Below, in pieces: positions 1-8,263 of a stretch of DNA of 64,000 nucleotides (the first letter of the stretch is position 1; every line of letters starts with the position of its first letter). The stretch comes from Myxococcales bacterium. GTDB taxonomy: Bacteria; Myxococcota; UBA727; VGSZ01. Position numbers and translations under genes: made by a program. The DNA lies in the NCBI GenBank assembly GCA_023248635.1, contig JAHFED010000018.1:1-64000 (forward strand), in the 5' to 3' direction. The notes under the pieces are model-generated. The model was not told where the DNA came from. It made no database searches and saw only the letters and a list, made by a program, of their open reading frames with translations.

Positions 1-302
1 CCGCCGCCGCCGCCGCCACCGAAGCCGCCACCGCCGCCGCCGCCGCGAGCGCCGCGCTCTTCGGCTTCGTTGACGCGGAGGGCGCGACCGTCAAGGTCGG
101 CACCGTTCATCTTGGCGATGGCCTTCTGGGCCTCGTCCGCGGAACCCATGGTGACGAAGCCGAAGCCGCGGCTGCGACCGGTTTCGCGGTCGAGAACGAC
201 CTTGGTCTCGACAACATTGCCGAGCTGCGCGAACGCAGCCTGAAGGCTCTCGTCGGTGGTGTTGAAGGACAGGTTACCGACGTACAGACGATTGTTTGCC
301 AT
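1..302 (-). CDS. Glycine-rich RNA-binding protein with one RRM, 3' end cut by the window
   Basis: This is a small single-RRM RNA-binding protein of the bacterial glycine-rich type. The ATG at 302 opens MANNRLYVGNLSF, which contains the RNP2 motif LYVGNLSF. RNP1 follows as RGFGFVTM, and the RRM ends near residue 80 (ALRVNEAEERG). After it comes a Gly-rich tail with Phe interruptions that runs off the window edge at position 1, so the C terminus is missing. A purine-rich GAAGAG stretch precedes the ATG. Family members bind RNA and are often cold-inducible; that role is known for the family and is not shown here. The gene lies downstream of the permease genes on the same strand, across a 76-bp gap. 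Confidence 0.9.
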   Translation of the reverse strand, partial: MANNRLYVGNLSFNTTDESLQAAFAQLGNVVETKVVLDRETGRSRGFGFVTMGSADEAQKAIAKMNGADLDGRALRVNEAEERGARGGGGGGGFGGGGGG

Positions 303-378
303 TGTGTGTTTCTCTTCTCTTCTTCGCACCGCGCGGGAGGTTCCGGCGCCAAGTGCAAGTTCATCGTGCCCCATGGGC

Positions 379-1242
379 CTACGAAGGAAAGGGGGTTCGC
401 GCCGCAGCAGCAGATCGGCCCTCGGCCGGCACTGCGCCCGGGTCGGGGTCACGCCTCCGCTGCGCCAGCCCTTCGGCCACCAATTGAGCCGCAACGACGA
501 CGACCAGGATGCAAAATCCCGGTGGCGCCCACAGGTGGGGAGCGGCCCACAGATAGGCAATGCCGTCGTCGAGTTGCTGCCCCCAGGAGGTGAAAAAAGG
601 CGGAACGCCCGGCACTGGACCCAAACCGAGAAAGGCCAAGGAGGCTTCGGCGACGACGGCGCTGGCGAACACCTGGGTGCTCTGGATGGCCAGCGGCATC
701 GCCAGCAAGGGCAACACATGAACGACGACGGTGCGGGGCAACGACGCGCCCAAAGCCCGCGCCCCATTCACATGATCCCGCGCCGCCACCTCCGCCGTCA
801 GACCCAGCAGCACCCGCAGCGGCCCTGCCCACGCCGTCGACGACAAGGCGAGCACCACTCCCCAGGGTGAGGGCGGCAAGAGCGCGCACAAAATCAAAGC
901 CAGCAGCAGCGAGGGAAAAGCAAGGACGACGTCGACGATGCGCTGCACGAGTTGCAGCCAGCGCCCGCCCACGGTCCCCACGGTCACCCCCAGGCCCAGG
1001 GCCAACAACATGGCCAGAGCCGTCGACGACGACGCCACGATGAGCGAGGCCCGGGCGCCCCAGATCAAAGCGGTGACGACGTCGACGCCGCCTTCGCCGC
1101 GCCCCAGCCTGCCCACCACCTCGGGTGCCGCGAGATCGTGGGCGAGATCGAGGTGCAGCCCCGCGGTGCCCACGAGCCATGGACCCACCGCGCCAGCGAC
1201 GACGAAGGCCAGCAAGAGTCCGGCGCCCAGCTGGGCCCTCAC
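379..1242 (-). CDS. ABC-type dipeptide/oligopeptide permease, DppC-like
   Basis: This is a membrane subunit of a peptide-type ABC importer. The start chosen is the GTG at 1242, which overlaps the TGA of the upstream permease (GTGA), giving about 287 residues, normal for DppC/OppC. The N terminus is one hydrophobic helix (GAGLLLAFVVAGAVG). The later region has several membrane helices, and the EAA-type loop reads ARALGASLPRTVVVHVLP. The next helices contain AEASLAFLGLG, typical of the family. It is the third gene of a translationally coupled set with the binding protein and DppB-like subunit. No ATPase gene follows; the next gene encodes an RNA-binding protein. The substrate is unknown. Confidence 0.88.
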   Translation of the reverse strand: MRAQLGAGLLLAFVVAGAVGPWLVGTAGLHLDLAHDLAAPEVVGRLGRGEGGVDVVTALIWGARASLIVASSSTALAMLLALGLGVTVGTVGGRWLQLVQRIVDVVLAFPSLLLALILCALLPPSPWGVVLALSSTAWAGPLRVLLGLTAEVAARDHVNGARALGASLPRTVVVHVLPLLAMPLAIQSTQVFASAVVAEASLAFLGLGPVPGVPPFFTSWGQQLDDGIAYLWAAPHLWAPPGFCILVVVVAAQLVAEGLAQRRRDPDPGAVPAEGRSAAAARTPFPS

Positions 1243-2240
1243 GAGCGCCGCCGCAGCCGGGGATCGACGACGACAGCGACGGCGTCGGCCACCAAGCCGG
1301 CCAGAGCGATGCCCACCGCGGCGCAGACGACGACCCCTTGCACCACCGGGAGATCGGCCTTTTTCAAGCTGTCCTGCAGCAGCATCCCGACCCCCGGCCA
1401 GGAAAACACCTTTTCGACGACGACGGCGCCGCCCACCAGGGTGCCCAGCTGCAGGGCGCTGAGGTGCACCACCGACAACCACGCGTGGGGCAGGCCGTGG
1501 CGCAGCAGCACCGTGCGCTCAGCGACGCCCTTGCTTTTGGCGGTGCGGGAAAAAGGGGCGTCGAGGGCGTCGTGCAGGGCCGCGCGCACATGGCGAGCGA
1601 CGACGCCAGCGAAGGGCAAGCCCAAAGTCAGCGCCGGCAGCAGCAGCGATCGCGGGCCTTCGTCGACGCCGCCAGCGGGCAAGAGCTGCCAAGCGATGGC
1701 AAAGACCAGCACCAACGCCGGACCCAGCACGAAGCGCGGCACCGCCGACAGCAGAGCGACCAGAGCGTCGACGAAGACGTGAACGCGCCGCCGACGCCAC
1801 CACGCCGCCAGCACCCCCAAAGCGACGCCGCCGACGACGCCGACACCGCTTCCTGCCCCGGCCAGGGCCAAGGTGGCAGGGGCTCTGGCGGCGATGAGGT
1901 CGACGACGGGCTGGCGGGTGCGCAGGGAACGCAGTGGGTGCTCCTGCGACCACAGGCCGGTGAGCACCCGTCCTCCCGCGCGCAACGGACGCCAGCTCAC
2001 GTCGACGTCGAGGCCCATCTCGTGGCGCAGCGCCGCCCGCGCCTCCTCAGGAGCATCTTCGCCCAGGGCCGCAGCCACGGGGTCCCCCGGCACCAGGGCA
2101 CCCAGGGCCCCGGTGAGCACCGCAGCCACTGCGGCGACGGCGACGACGGCGAAGGCGCGCCTGGGCAGGCTGTGGGTGCCCACAAAGACCGCGGCCACCA
2201 ACGCCGCCAGAGCAACGACGCTCGCCGCGATGTCGATCAT
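1239..2240 (-). CDS. ABC-type dipeptide/oligopeptide permease, DppB-like
   Basis: This is the other membrane subunit of the same importer, about 333 residues, normal for DppB/OppB. The ATG at 2240 overlaps the stop of the binding-protein gene (ATGA), and MIDIAASVVALAALVAAVFVG is the first helix. A periplasmic segment (GLDVDVSWRPLRAGGRVL) follows, then the conserved permease block with FSRTAKSKGVAERTVLLRHG, which corresponds to the EAA loop that contacts the ATPase. The motif VEKVFSWPGVGMLL is characteristic of DppB. An open frame continues upstream to 3284, but that part is a shadow of the binding-protein gene. Confidence 0.9.
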   Translation of the reverse strand: MIDIAASVVALAALVAAVFVGTHSLPRRAFAVVAVAAVAAVLTGALGALVPGDPVAAALGEDAPEEARAALRHEMGLDVDVSWRPLRAGGRVLTGLWSQEHPLRSLRTRQPVVDLIAARAPATLALAGAGSGVGVVGGVALGVLAAWWRRRRVHVFVDALVALLSAVPRFVLGPALVLVFAIAWQLLPAGGVDEGPRSLLLPALTLGLPFAGVVARHVRAALHDALDAPFSRTAKSKGVAERTVLLRHGLPHAWLSVVHLSALQLGTLVGGAVVVEKVFSWPGVGMLLQDSLKKADLPVVQGVVVCAAVGIALAGLVADAVAVVVDPRLRRRS

Positions 2241-3862
2241 GGCGACGATCCGACGACGACGTCGGCCAGGGGCAGCAGGGATCCCGTGCGCCAAGGCGAC
2301 AATGCTGAGACCCGCGGCCCGGCCAGCCACACTTCGTCGTCGAACCACAGGGGCACCAGGGCTGCCCGCTCCTGCACCCGCTTTTCGACCAGGCCGTAGA
2401 GGCGCGCGCGTGCGCCGTCGTCGTCGCTGACCCGGGCAGCATCGAGCCAGCCGTCGACGTCGACGTCGACGAAGGCGCCGCGGTTGCCGCCCGGGGTGTC
2501 GGCCGTTGGAATGCTGCGGCTGTGAAAGACCGTGGTGAGCAGGTCGGGCTCGGCCACCGGAGTCCACTTGGCCAGCACCAGGTCGAAGCGACCGGCCTTG
2601 AGCTCCTCGTAGACCACGCTCCAATCGCGGACGACGACGTCGACGTCGACGCCGGCCTCTTTCAGCTGCTCGCGCAGGGCCAGGGCCACCGAGCGGCGCA
2701 GGCGATCGGGGGTCACCAACAAGGACACCCGCAGCCGCCGTCCCCCCAACAAAGCGCGGGCACCGTCGACGTCGCGCACCACCGGCCTCAGCCCGGGATC
2801 TTTGGCCCAATGCTCGGGAGGCAGCAGCCCCGTGGCCCGCCGGCCAAAGCCCCGCAAGCGACCGGCCAGCAGGGCGTCGACGTCGACGGCTTTGGCGATG
2901 GCTTGGCGTTCGGCCTCGGTGAGCCGCTGGGCGTTGAGGCCGAGATAGGAAAAGCCCAGGCCGGCGACCCGGTGCACAGAAATGCTTTTGTCCTCGCCGG
3001 GCGTTGCCCCGGCTCCGCGCGGTCCCCCCACAACGCCCGGCTGCGGAATGGGCCTCTCGGTGGGCAGCGCAGCCACGTCCCAGGGAGCGACGTCGGCGGC
3101 AACGACGTCGACATCGCCGGCGATCAGGGCCAAGAGGCGGGCGGTGCTGTCCTTCATCACCCGCACATCGAGATCGGCGCGCGCGCTGACCCGAGTGAAA
3201 GCAAAGCGGTCGACGCCGACGTCGGCGACGCGCCAGGCTCCTGCTCCCACGGGATGAAAGCGACACGGTGCGGGATCGGCACACGCCCGCGCCGACACCA
3301 CGCCCACAGCGCAGAGCACCTCGATCACGAAGGGAGCATGGGGGCGGCGCAGGTGAAAGCGGGCGGTCTGGTCGTCGAGCACTTCCACCCGATCGAGGAC
3401 GTCCAAACGGGGGCGGTGGGGCGAGCCCAGCGCGGGATCCAGCACGGACGCGAAGGAGAACGCTACGTCGGCTGCTGTGAGCGCATCGCCGGCGGCGGCG
3501 CCCGCGACCGAGGGGAATCGCAGACCAGAGCGGAGCTTTGCATCCACAGTGAGGTCGTCGATGCGCGTGATCGATTGGGCGAGCACCAGCCGCGGCCGCA
3601 GGTCATCCCCGACGACGCACAAGGGCGGCGCCACCAACTGGGACAGGCGCACGGCCGAGGCCGAGCTCGCCAAGCGGGGGTCGAGGGCTTCGGGGGCGGC
3701 GGCCACGGCCACGCGCAGCGCGGCCGGCGGGGAACGCGCGCAGCCGACCAGCAACGACACCGACAGCAGCACCAAACACCCACACCAAGCCAAGCACAGC
3801 CCGTGGCACCAGCGACGACGTCGTCGGCCTCGGCTTTTGAGCGGTGCCAACGGCTCAAACAT
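2237..3862 (-). CDS. Extracellular solute-binding lipoprotein, family 5 (peptide-type)
   Basis: This is a periplasmic SBP_bac_5 binding protein anchored as a lipoprotein, the substrate-capture subunit for the two permeases downstream. The hydrophobic stretch ends in the lipobox LLVGC. The mature part shows the family pattern: EALDPRLAS near the N terminus, DALTAADVAFSF, and a late RFDLVLAKWTPVAEPD segment. The start is uncertain. The ATG at 3862 and an alternative at 3895 both lie inside family A repeat copies, so the first dozen residues (MFEPLAPLKSRG) are repeat-encoded unless a non-ATG codon further in is used. A peptide substrate is likely for the family but unproven here. Confidence 0.85.
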   Translation of the reverse strand: MFEPLAPLKSRGRRRRRWCHGLCLAWCGCLVLLSVSLLVGCARSPPAALRVAVAAAPEALDPRLASSASAVRLSQLVAPPLCVVGDDLRPRLVLAQSITRIDDLTVDAKLRSGLRFPSVAGAAAGDALTAADVAFSFASVLDPALGSPHRPRLDVLDRVEVLDDQTARFHLRRPHAPFVIEVLCAVGVVSARACADPAPCRFHPVGAGAWRVADVGVDRFAFTRVSARADLDVRVMKDSTARLLALIAGDVDVVAADVAPWDVAALPTERPIPQPGVVGGPRGAGATPGEDKSISVHRVAGLGFSYLGLNAQRLTEAERQAIAKAVDVDALLAGRLRGFGRRATGLLPPEHWAKDPGLRPVVRDVDGARALLGGRRLRVSLLVTPDRLRRSVALALREQLKEAGVDVDVVVRDWSVVYEELKAGRFDLVLAKWTPVAEPDLLTTVFHSRSIPTADTPGGNRGAFVDVDVDGWLDAARVSDDDGARARLYGLVEKRVQERAALVPLWFDDEVWLAGPRVSALSPWRTGSLLPLADVVVGSSP

Positions 3863-3892
3863 CGGCACTTTGGGCCGTGCCAACGGCCCGAA
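3836..3892. repeat. Family A hairpin repeats, two copies
   Basis: Two copies share the loop TGCCAA. At 3836-3859 the arms are TTGAGCGG and CGGCTCAA, with one mismatch. At 3869-3892 the arms GGGCCG and CGGCCC carry a paired substitution relative to the common GAGCCG and CGGCTC, so the stem is kept. Both copies overlap candidate start codons of the binding-protein gene. Confidence 0.8.
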
Positions 3893-3957
3893 CATCAGCA
3901 CTTTGAGAGCTGACGACGCCCTCGCCCCTGCCGCGCCTGTGACCGATGGCCATGAAA

Positions 3958-3988
3958 TGGACGGCAGGGGGACTCCGGTCGCTACAAT
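3958..3988 (+). promoter_or_regulatory. Possible promoter of dacB
   Basis: TACAAT at 3983-3988 is a good -10 hexamer. TGGACG at 3958-3963 is a weak -35 at a long 19-bp spacing. A start near 3995 would leave the GAGG at 4005 in the leader. This argues for the ATG at 4017 rather than the in-frame ATG at 3987, which overlaps the -10. Confidence 0.45.
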
Positions 3989-4016
3989 GCCCCTCAGGTT
4001 GCCCGAGGTGCGAGGA

Positions 4017-5690
4017 ATGCGTCGACTCTTGTTGCCCTGCCTGCTCGCGGCCCTCTTCCTCACCACCCGCTCGGCTGCGGCCCCCAAGGGGACCCCCGCC
4101 GCACCAAAGGCGGCCACCGCCAAGAAGGGCGTCGTCACAGGATCCAAGGAGAAGGCTCCCAAGGAGCGCCCGGTCCGCGTGGTCGGCACCGCGCCAACGC
4201 TGAAGCCGGCGCTGAAGACTGCCCTCACGGCAGCCATGAACGAAGAGGCCCTCGACGGCGTCGACGTCAGCTTCATCGTCACCGACCTCAAGACGGGCGC
4301 CACCCTCGCCGAAGCGGGCGCTGATTCGCTCATCAACCCAGCCAGCAACGCCAAGATGATCACGTCGGCGGCGGCCCTGACCCTGCTCAAGCCCGAATAC
4401 CGTTTCAAGACGGACTATTACGTCGCCGGCACCCTCAAGGACGGCACCTTGACCGGCAATCTGGTGGTGAAGGGCTACGGCGATCCCACCATCGTCAGCG
4501 AGCGGGTCACCAAGGTGGCCAACGAGCTCTTCCTCTTTGGCATCGAGCGCATCACCGGCAGCGTCGTCGTCGACGAATCCTGGTTCGACGCCAACGAAGA
4601 AGCCCGGGGCTGGGAGCTCGAGGAGTCCCCCGACCGCGCCTACGCCGCCCCCATCAACGCCCTCTCGGTCAACTACAACGCCGTCGCCGTCTACGTGCGA
4701 CCGGGCAGCGCCCCTGGCATGCCGGCCATCCTGCGGGTCGACCCGCCGAGCGAGCGCGTGCACCTCAGCGGCGAAGTGATGACCGAAGCCGTCGGGCGCG
4801 GGGTGATCCTGGTGTCGCAGAAGGACCCCGACGCCGAGGGGACCAGCGCCATTTCGCGCGGCACCTTGCTGACCATCGAAGGCAGCGTCGGCGTCCGCGA
4901 GTCTCCGGCGCGCATCTACCGGCGGGTCTACGACCCCGGCCGTCATTTCGGCTCGACGTTGACGGCCTTCTTGCAGCAGCGCGGCGTGAAGATGCGCCAC
5001 AGCGTGGTGAAGGGACCGGTGCCACCGGGCGCGCGTCTCATCCTCGTCGACAAGAGCCGGCCCCTCAAAGAGATCGTCGACGACCTCAACCACTACAGCA
5101 ACAACATCATCGCCGAGACCTTGGTGAAGACCCTGGGCGCCGAGGTCGTGGGAGCGCCGGGCACCTTCGAAAACGGCCTGGCCGTGGCCCGGGACTTCCT
5201 CGAGCACAAGGTGGGCTTTGCGCCGGGCAGCTACACCTTCGAAAACGGCTCCGGCCTCAACGATGTCAACCGCTTCAGCGCCCGTCAGCTCGCCCAGCTC
5301 GTGCGCTTCGTCGCCGCCGACTACGAAATCGCCACCGAGTGGTTCACCTCCCTCGCCGTCGCCGGCACCCAGGGCACCATCACGCACCGCATGAGAGACA
5401 CGCCGGCGCAGCGCCACCTGCGGGCAAAGACCGGCACCCTGCGGGGCGTGAGCGCTCTCTCGGGCACCGTGGTGCAGCCCGACGGCAACGTCGTCGCCTT
5501 CTCGATGCTGACCCAGGGCTATAAATCCGGCGCCGGCGCCATCTGGAAAGTGCAGAACCTGGTGGGCTCGGCCCTGGCCTCCGACGGCACCTGGAACGCC
5601 GACAAGGAAGAAGGCGAAGAACCCGAGCTGGTCTCCAGCGCCAGCGACGGCAACCCCGGGCCCATCGAAGTCACCGCCGGCGGTGGCTGA
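4017..5690 (+). CDS. dacB: D-alanyl-D-alanine carboxypeptidase/endopeptidase, PBP4 type (DacB)
   Basis: This is a periplasmic penicillin-binding protein of the S13 family, which trims and cleaves D-Ala cross-links in peptidoglycan. All three serine-enzyme motifs are present: SNAK with the nucleophile Ser110, SNN at 361-363 and KTG at 471-473. MRRLLLPCLLAALFL is a signal peptide, followed by a Lys/Ala/Pro-rich segment to about residue 60. The length of 557 residues suits the family with its large insert between the first two motifs. GAGG at 4005-4008 is well spaced from the chosen ATG. The lytic transglycosylase gene follows on the same strand after a 525-bp repeat-rich gap, so the two may act on the same wall substrate. 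Confidence 0.93.
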   Translation: MRRLLLPCLLAALFLTTRSAAAPKGTPAAPKAATAKKGVVTGSKEKAPKERPVRVVGTAPTLKPALKTALTAAMNEEALDGVDVSFIVTDLKTGATLAEAGADSLINPASNAKMITSAAALTLLKPEYRFKTDYYVAGTLKDGTLTGNLVVKGYGDPTIVSERVTKVANELFLFGIERITGSVVVDESWFDANEEARGWELEESPDRAYAAPINALSVNYNAVAVYVRPGSAPGMPAILRVDPPSERVHLSGEVMTEAVGRGVILVSQKDPDAEGTSAISRGTLLTIEGSVGVRESPARIYRRVYDPGRHFGSTLTAFLQQRGVKMRHSVVKGPVPPGARLILVDKSRPLKEIVDDLNHYSNNIIAETLVKTLGAEVVGAPGTFENGLAVARDFLEHKVGFAPGSYTFENGSGLNDVNRFSARQLAQLVRFVAADYEIATEWFTSLAVAGTQGTITHRMRDTPAQRHLRAKTGTLRGVSALSGTVVQPDGNVVAFSMLTQGYKSGAGAIWKVQNLVGSALASDGTWNADKEEGEEPELVSSASDGNPGPIEVTAGGG

Positions 5691-6215
5691 GTGTTGTTTC
5701 CACGCCAAAAGGGAGCACGCGCTTCGCGCGGAGAAGGCCTCCGGCCGGGCCAAGGGGGTCCAGGGCAACCCCCCTGGACCCCTGCCCCTTGGGTGCTCGC
5801 GTCCCTTGAGCAGTTGCCCCCGAAGGCTGCCGGGGTGCGAGCCGCCTCGTGGCAAGTGCTCAAGGGAACGACGGCTTCGATGGCCCATCGTTTTGAGTTT
5901 GGGGGAGAGCCGGAACCAACGACGCCTCGATTTCAGACGCAAAGCGCGTCGCGGTCATCGAAGCGCTCGTTTCCCTCGAGCTCTGCCGGCGCCGAGGCGC
6001 TCACACTCCGGGCGCCGTGCGACGACGACGACCTTCGATCGCCGGCAACAGCTCGAGGGAGCCTTTGGCCAGCACCAGCTAACGCGTCTACACAAAGGGC
6101 AGGGGGTCCAGGGGGGGGTGCCCTGGAGCGCTTCGCCACCACCAGGTCACCCCCCTGGCCCCGCGGGAGGCGTTCTTCCTCTCCGCGCGGAGCGCGTGCT
6201 CCCTCTCCGCGCGGA
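5691..6215. repeat. Repeat-rich gap with inverted element pair (family E)
   Basis: No gene is supported here, although the reading frame of the next gene stays open through it. A left arm at about 5711-5790 recurs inverted at about 6094-6233. GGGAGCACGCGCT at 5711-5723 matches the complement of 6191-6203 exactly, and CCAGGGCAACCCCCCTGG near 5760 matches the complement of 6110-6127 with small changes. Inner inverted repeats are also present: CCCTTGAGCA with TGCTCAAGGG, and TCCCTCGAGCT with AGCTCGAGGGA. Confidence 0.7.
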
Positions 6216-7901
6216 GTGCGTGCTTCCCTGGTCCTGCTCGCAGCGATTGTCGGAATGCTGTCGACGTCAGCATGGGCGCTGCCAGCAGAATTCAAAAAGC
6301 CGGCGGCCATCGCGAGCAACGTCGCCTTCTGGAAAAAAGTCTACGCAGAATGGTCCATCAACGACATCGCTCTCCACGACGAAGACGACCTCGGCATGGT
6401 CTACCGCGTGGTCCGCGTGCCCGTGCGCGGAGCCAAGAACGACAAAGGCCAGACCCGCGCCGCCGTCATCGACGCCGCCCGCGCCGAGGTCGAGACCGCG
6501 CTCAAGAGCCTGCAAAAGAAGCAGCCCAAGGACGACAGCAAGCTCGAAGGGATGGAGAAGCAGGTCTATCAGGCCCTCAAGAGCAGCTCCCGACCCGATA
6601 AATACGCGCGCCTGGCCAAGATTCGTGGACAAAATGGCCTGCGCGAACGCTTCCTTCAAGGCTATCAACTTTCCGGCATGTATCAGACCTTCATTGAGGC
6701 TGAGCTCGCTCGAAATGGTCTACCGAAGGAGCTGATCGGCGTCGCCTTCGTCGAGAGCCTGTTTTACACGGGGGCCCGCTCCAAAGTCGGCGCCGCCGGC
6801 ATCTGGCAGTTCATGACCTACACCGGGCGCGAGTACATGCAGCTCAACGCCGTCGTCGACGAACGCTGGGATCCCATCATTGCCACCGAGAGCGCCGCCA
6901 AGTATTTGAAGACCGCCAAGAAAGAGCTCGCGGGAGAGTGGCCGCTGGCGATCACGTCCTACAACTACGGCCGCGGCGGCATGCGGGGACTGGCCCGCGA
7001 CGCCGGCAGCAACGACTTCGGCGTCATCCTGGCTGTGAGTAAAGGCAAACGCTTTGGCTTTGCTGCTCGAAACTATTACGCCTGTTTCTTGGCCGTTCTT
7101 GAGATCCTCGAAGAGGCTCCGACGCGCTTCGCCGGTATCCAGAAAAAGACCCCCTGGTCCTACGACGTCGTCCGCACGCCCTTCCCCCTCTACAGCACCC
7201 AGCTCACGGCCACCGGCCTGATCGACAAGACCGCACTCGAGTCTCTGAACCCCGCCCTCAGCGACGCCGCCGTCAGCGGCAAGCTGCCCCTGCCCCACGG
7301 CATCTCCCTGCGCGTGCCCCGCGGCAAGGGCAAGGACCTCGTCGCCAAGCTCCAGGCACTGCCCGCCGCTGACAAGCGCAAGGCCCTGCTGGCGGTGAAG
7401 GCCGTGCATGTGTGCACCGGTAAACAGTCGATGAGCGACATCGCTAAAAAGTACTCTTTATCCGCCGACGTTCTCGCTGCCCGGACCGGGGTTCCCATCG
7501 ACGCCGTGCCCGCGAAGGGACAGAAATTACCCATTCCTTCGGCGATGGCCAAATACACATTGTTTCCCGAGGCCCGGGCTCTGCCCTTGCCCCCGCTCAC
7601 CGAGGCCCCGCCGGTGTTGTTGGCCGACGCCGCCACCGTGGTCGAGCCCGACGTCGCCGACGAACCCCGCATGCCGGCCAAGGCAAAAGAGAAGCTGGCA
7701 GCCCTCAAGCCTGCGAGCACCGGGCCCAGCGGCGTCATCAAAGTCAGCCTGCGCAGCGAAGCCCTGGGCAAGGTGCTTCCCGCCGTCGACGTCGTCGCTG
7801 GCGCCTTCTCCGAGGCGCTGCCCTTGGTCGATGTCCTGGTCGGTACCGCACCGCCGCCAGCACCCGAGCCTGAACAGCGCCTGTCGGCCGGCAATTCCTG
7901 A
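6216..7901 (+). CDS. Membrane-bound/periplasmic lytic transglycosylase, MltD-like
   Basis: This enzyme cleaves the glycan strands of peptidoglycan. The SLT domain lies near residues 150-300 of the predicted protein: GVAFVESLFYTGARSKVGAAG holds the catalytic Glu in the ES motif, followed by GIWQFM and SYNYGRGGM. A LysM-like segment follows (HVCTGKQSMSDIAKKYSLSA), then a low-complexity tail. The start is inferred. GTG at 6216 gives the signal peptide RASLVLLAAIVGMLSTSAWA. The frame is open back to 5691, but that part is repeat sequence. The GTG itself lies in the right arm of the inverted repeat pair, so expression may be affected by it. Length is about 561 residues. Confidence 0.88.
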   Translation: MRASLVLLAAIVGMLSTSAWALPAEFKKPAAIASNVAFWKKVYAEWSINDIALHDEDDLGMVYRVVRVPVRGAKNDKGQTRAAVIDAARAEVETALKSLQKKQPKDDSKLEGMEKQVYQALKSSSRPDKYARLAKIRGQNGLRERFLQGYQLSGMYQTFIEAELARNGLPKELIGVAFVESLFYTGARSKVGAAGIWQFMTYTGREYMQLNAVVDERWDPIIATESAAKYLKTAKKELAGEWPLAITSYNYGRGGMRGLARDAGSNDFGVILAVSKGKRFGFAARNYYACFLAVLEILEEAPTRFAGIQKKTPWSYDVVRTPFPLYSTQLTATGLIDKTALESLNPALSDAAVSGKLPLPHGISLRVPRGKGKDLVAKLQALPAADKRKALLAVKAVHVCTGKQSMSDIAKKYSLSADVLAARTGVPIDAVPAKGQKLPIPSAMAKYTLFPEARALPLPPLTEAPPVLLADAATVVEPDVADEPRMPAKAKEKLAALKPASTGPSGVIKVSLRSEALGKVLPAVDVVAGAFSEALPLVDVLVGTAPPPAPEPEQRLSAGNS

Positions 7902-7988
7902 ATGTGGGCCCTCGTCGTCGTCGGCGCGCTGGCTGCTGCGTTGCCGATCACCTTTCGCCCCTACGACTGGCGCCTGAACAAAGCTTGA
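7902..7988 (+). CDS. Possible 28-residue membrane peptide
   Basis: An ATG directly abuts the stop of the transglycosylase gene (TGAATG) and opens a 28-codon frame. It is hydrophobic at first (WALVVVGALAAALPI) and basic at the end (WRLNKA). The abutment would allow translational coupling, and one helix could span a membrane. No family is recognised and chance is a fair explanation in sequence this GC-rich. Confidence 0.2.
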   Translation: MWALVVVGALAAALPITFRPYDWRLNKA

Positions 7989-8027
7989 TGTTCGGGAGGT
8001 GCCGGCGGCGTCTTGAAGTTCTGAGGG

Positions 8028-8085
8028 TTCAAGACGCTGGCGCGTCTTGAAGTTCCGTCGGTTCAAGACGCTGGCGCGTCTTGAA
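8028..8085. repeat. Family B hairpin repeats, tandem pair
   Basis: Two perfect hairpins lie at 8028-8051 and 8062-8085. Each has arms TTCAAGACGC and GCGTCTTGAA around the loop TGGC. A further arm GCGTCTTGAA precedes them near 8009. The rest of the gap 7989-8263 shows no gene. Confidence 0.85.
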
Positions 8086-8263
8086 GCCAAGTTGCTCTCC
8101 AGCCGCAAAGCGGGACTGCCCTCGAGCTCGGCTTTCAGTGCGGACAGCGGCCGCCAGCCAAGGGCAGAGATTTCCCGAGCCCACCGCGCCGCCGACGTCA
8201 ATGCCCCGCGCATCCGTCGAGCGTGACCTTTCGGAATGGCTGGCGTCTGCTAAGCCGTCGCCC

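Noticed and set aside
3268-3858. Small open frames around the binding-protein gene
   Set aside because: They are frame shadows with Arg/Ala/Pro-rich translations and no domain pattern.
5691-6215. N-terminal extension of the transglycosylase
   Set aside because: The sequence is an inverted repeat pair with low-complexity translation. A proper signal peptide begins at the GTG 6216.
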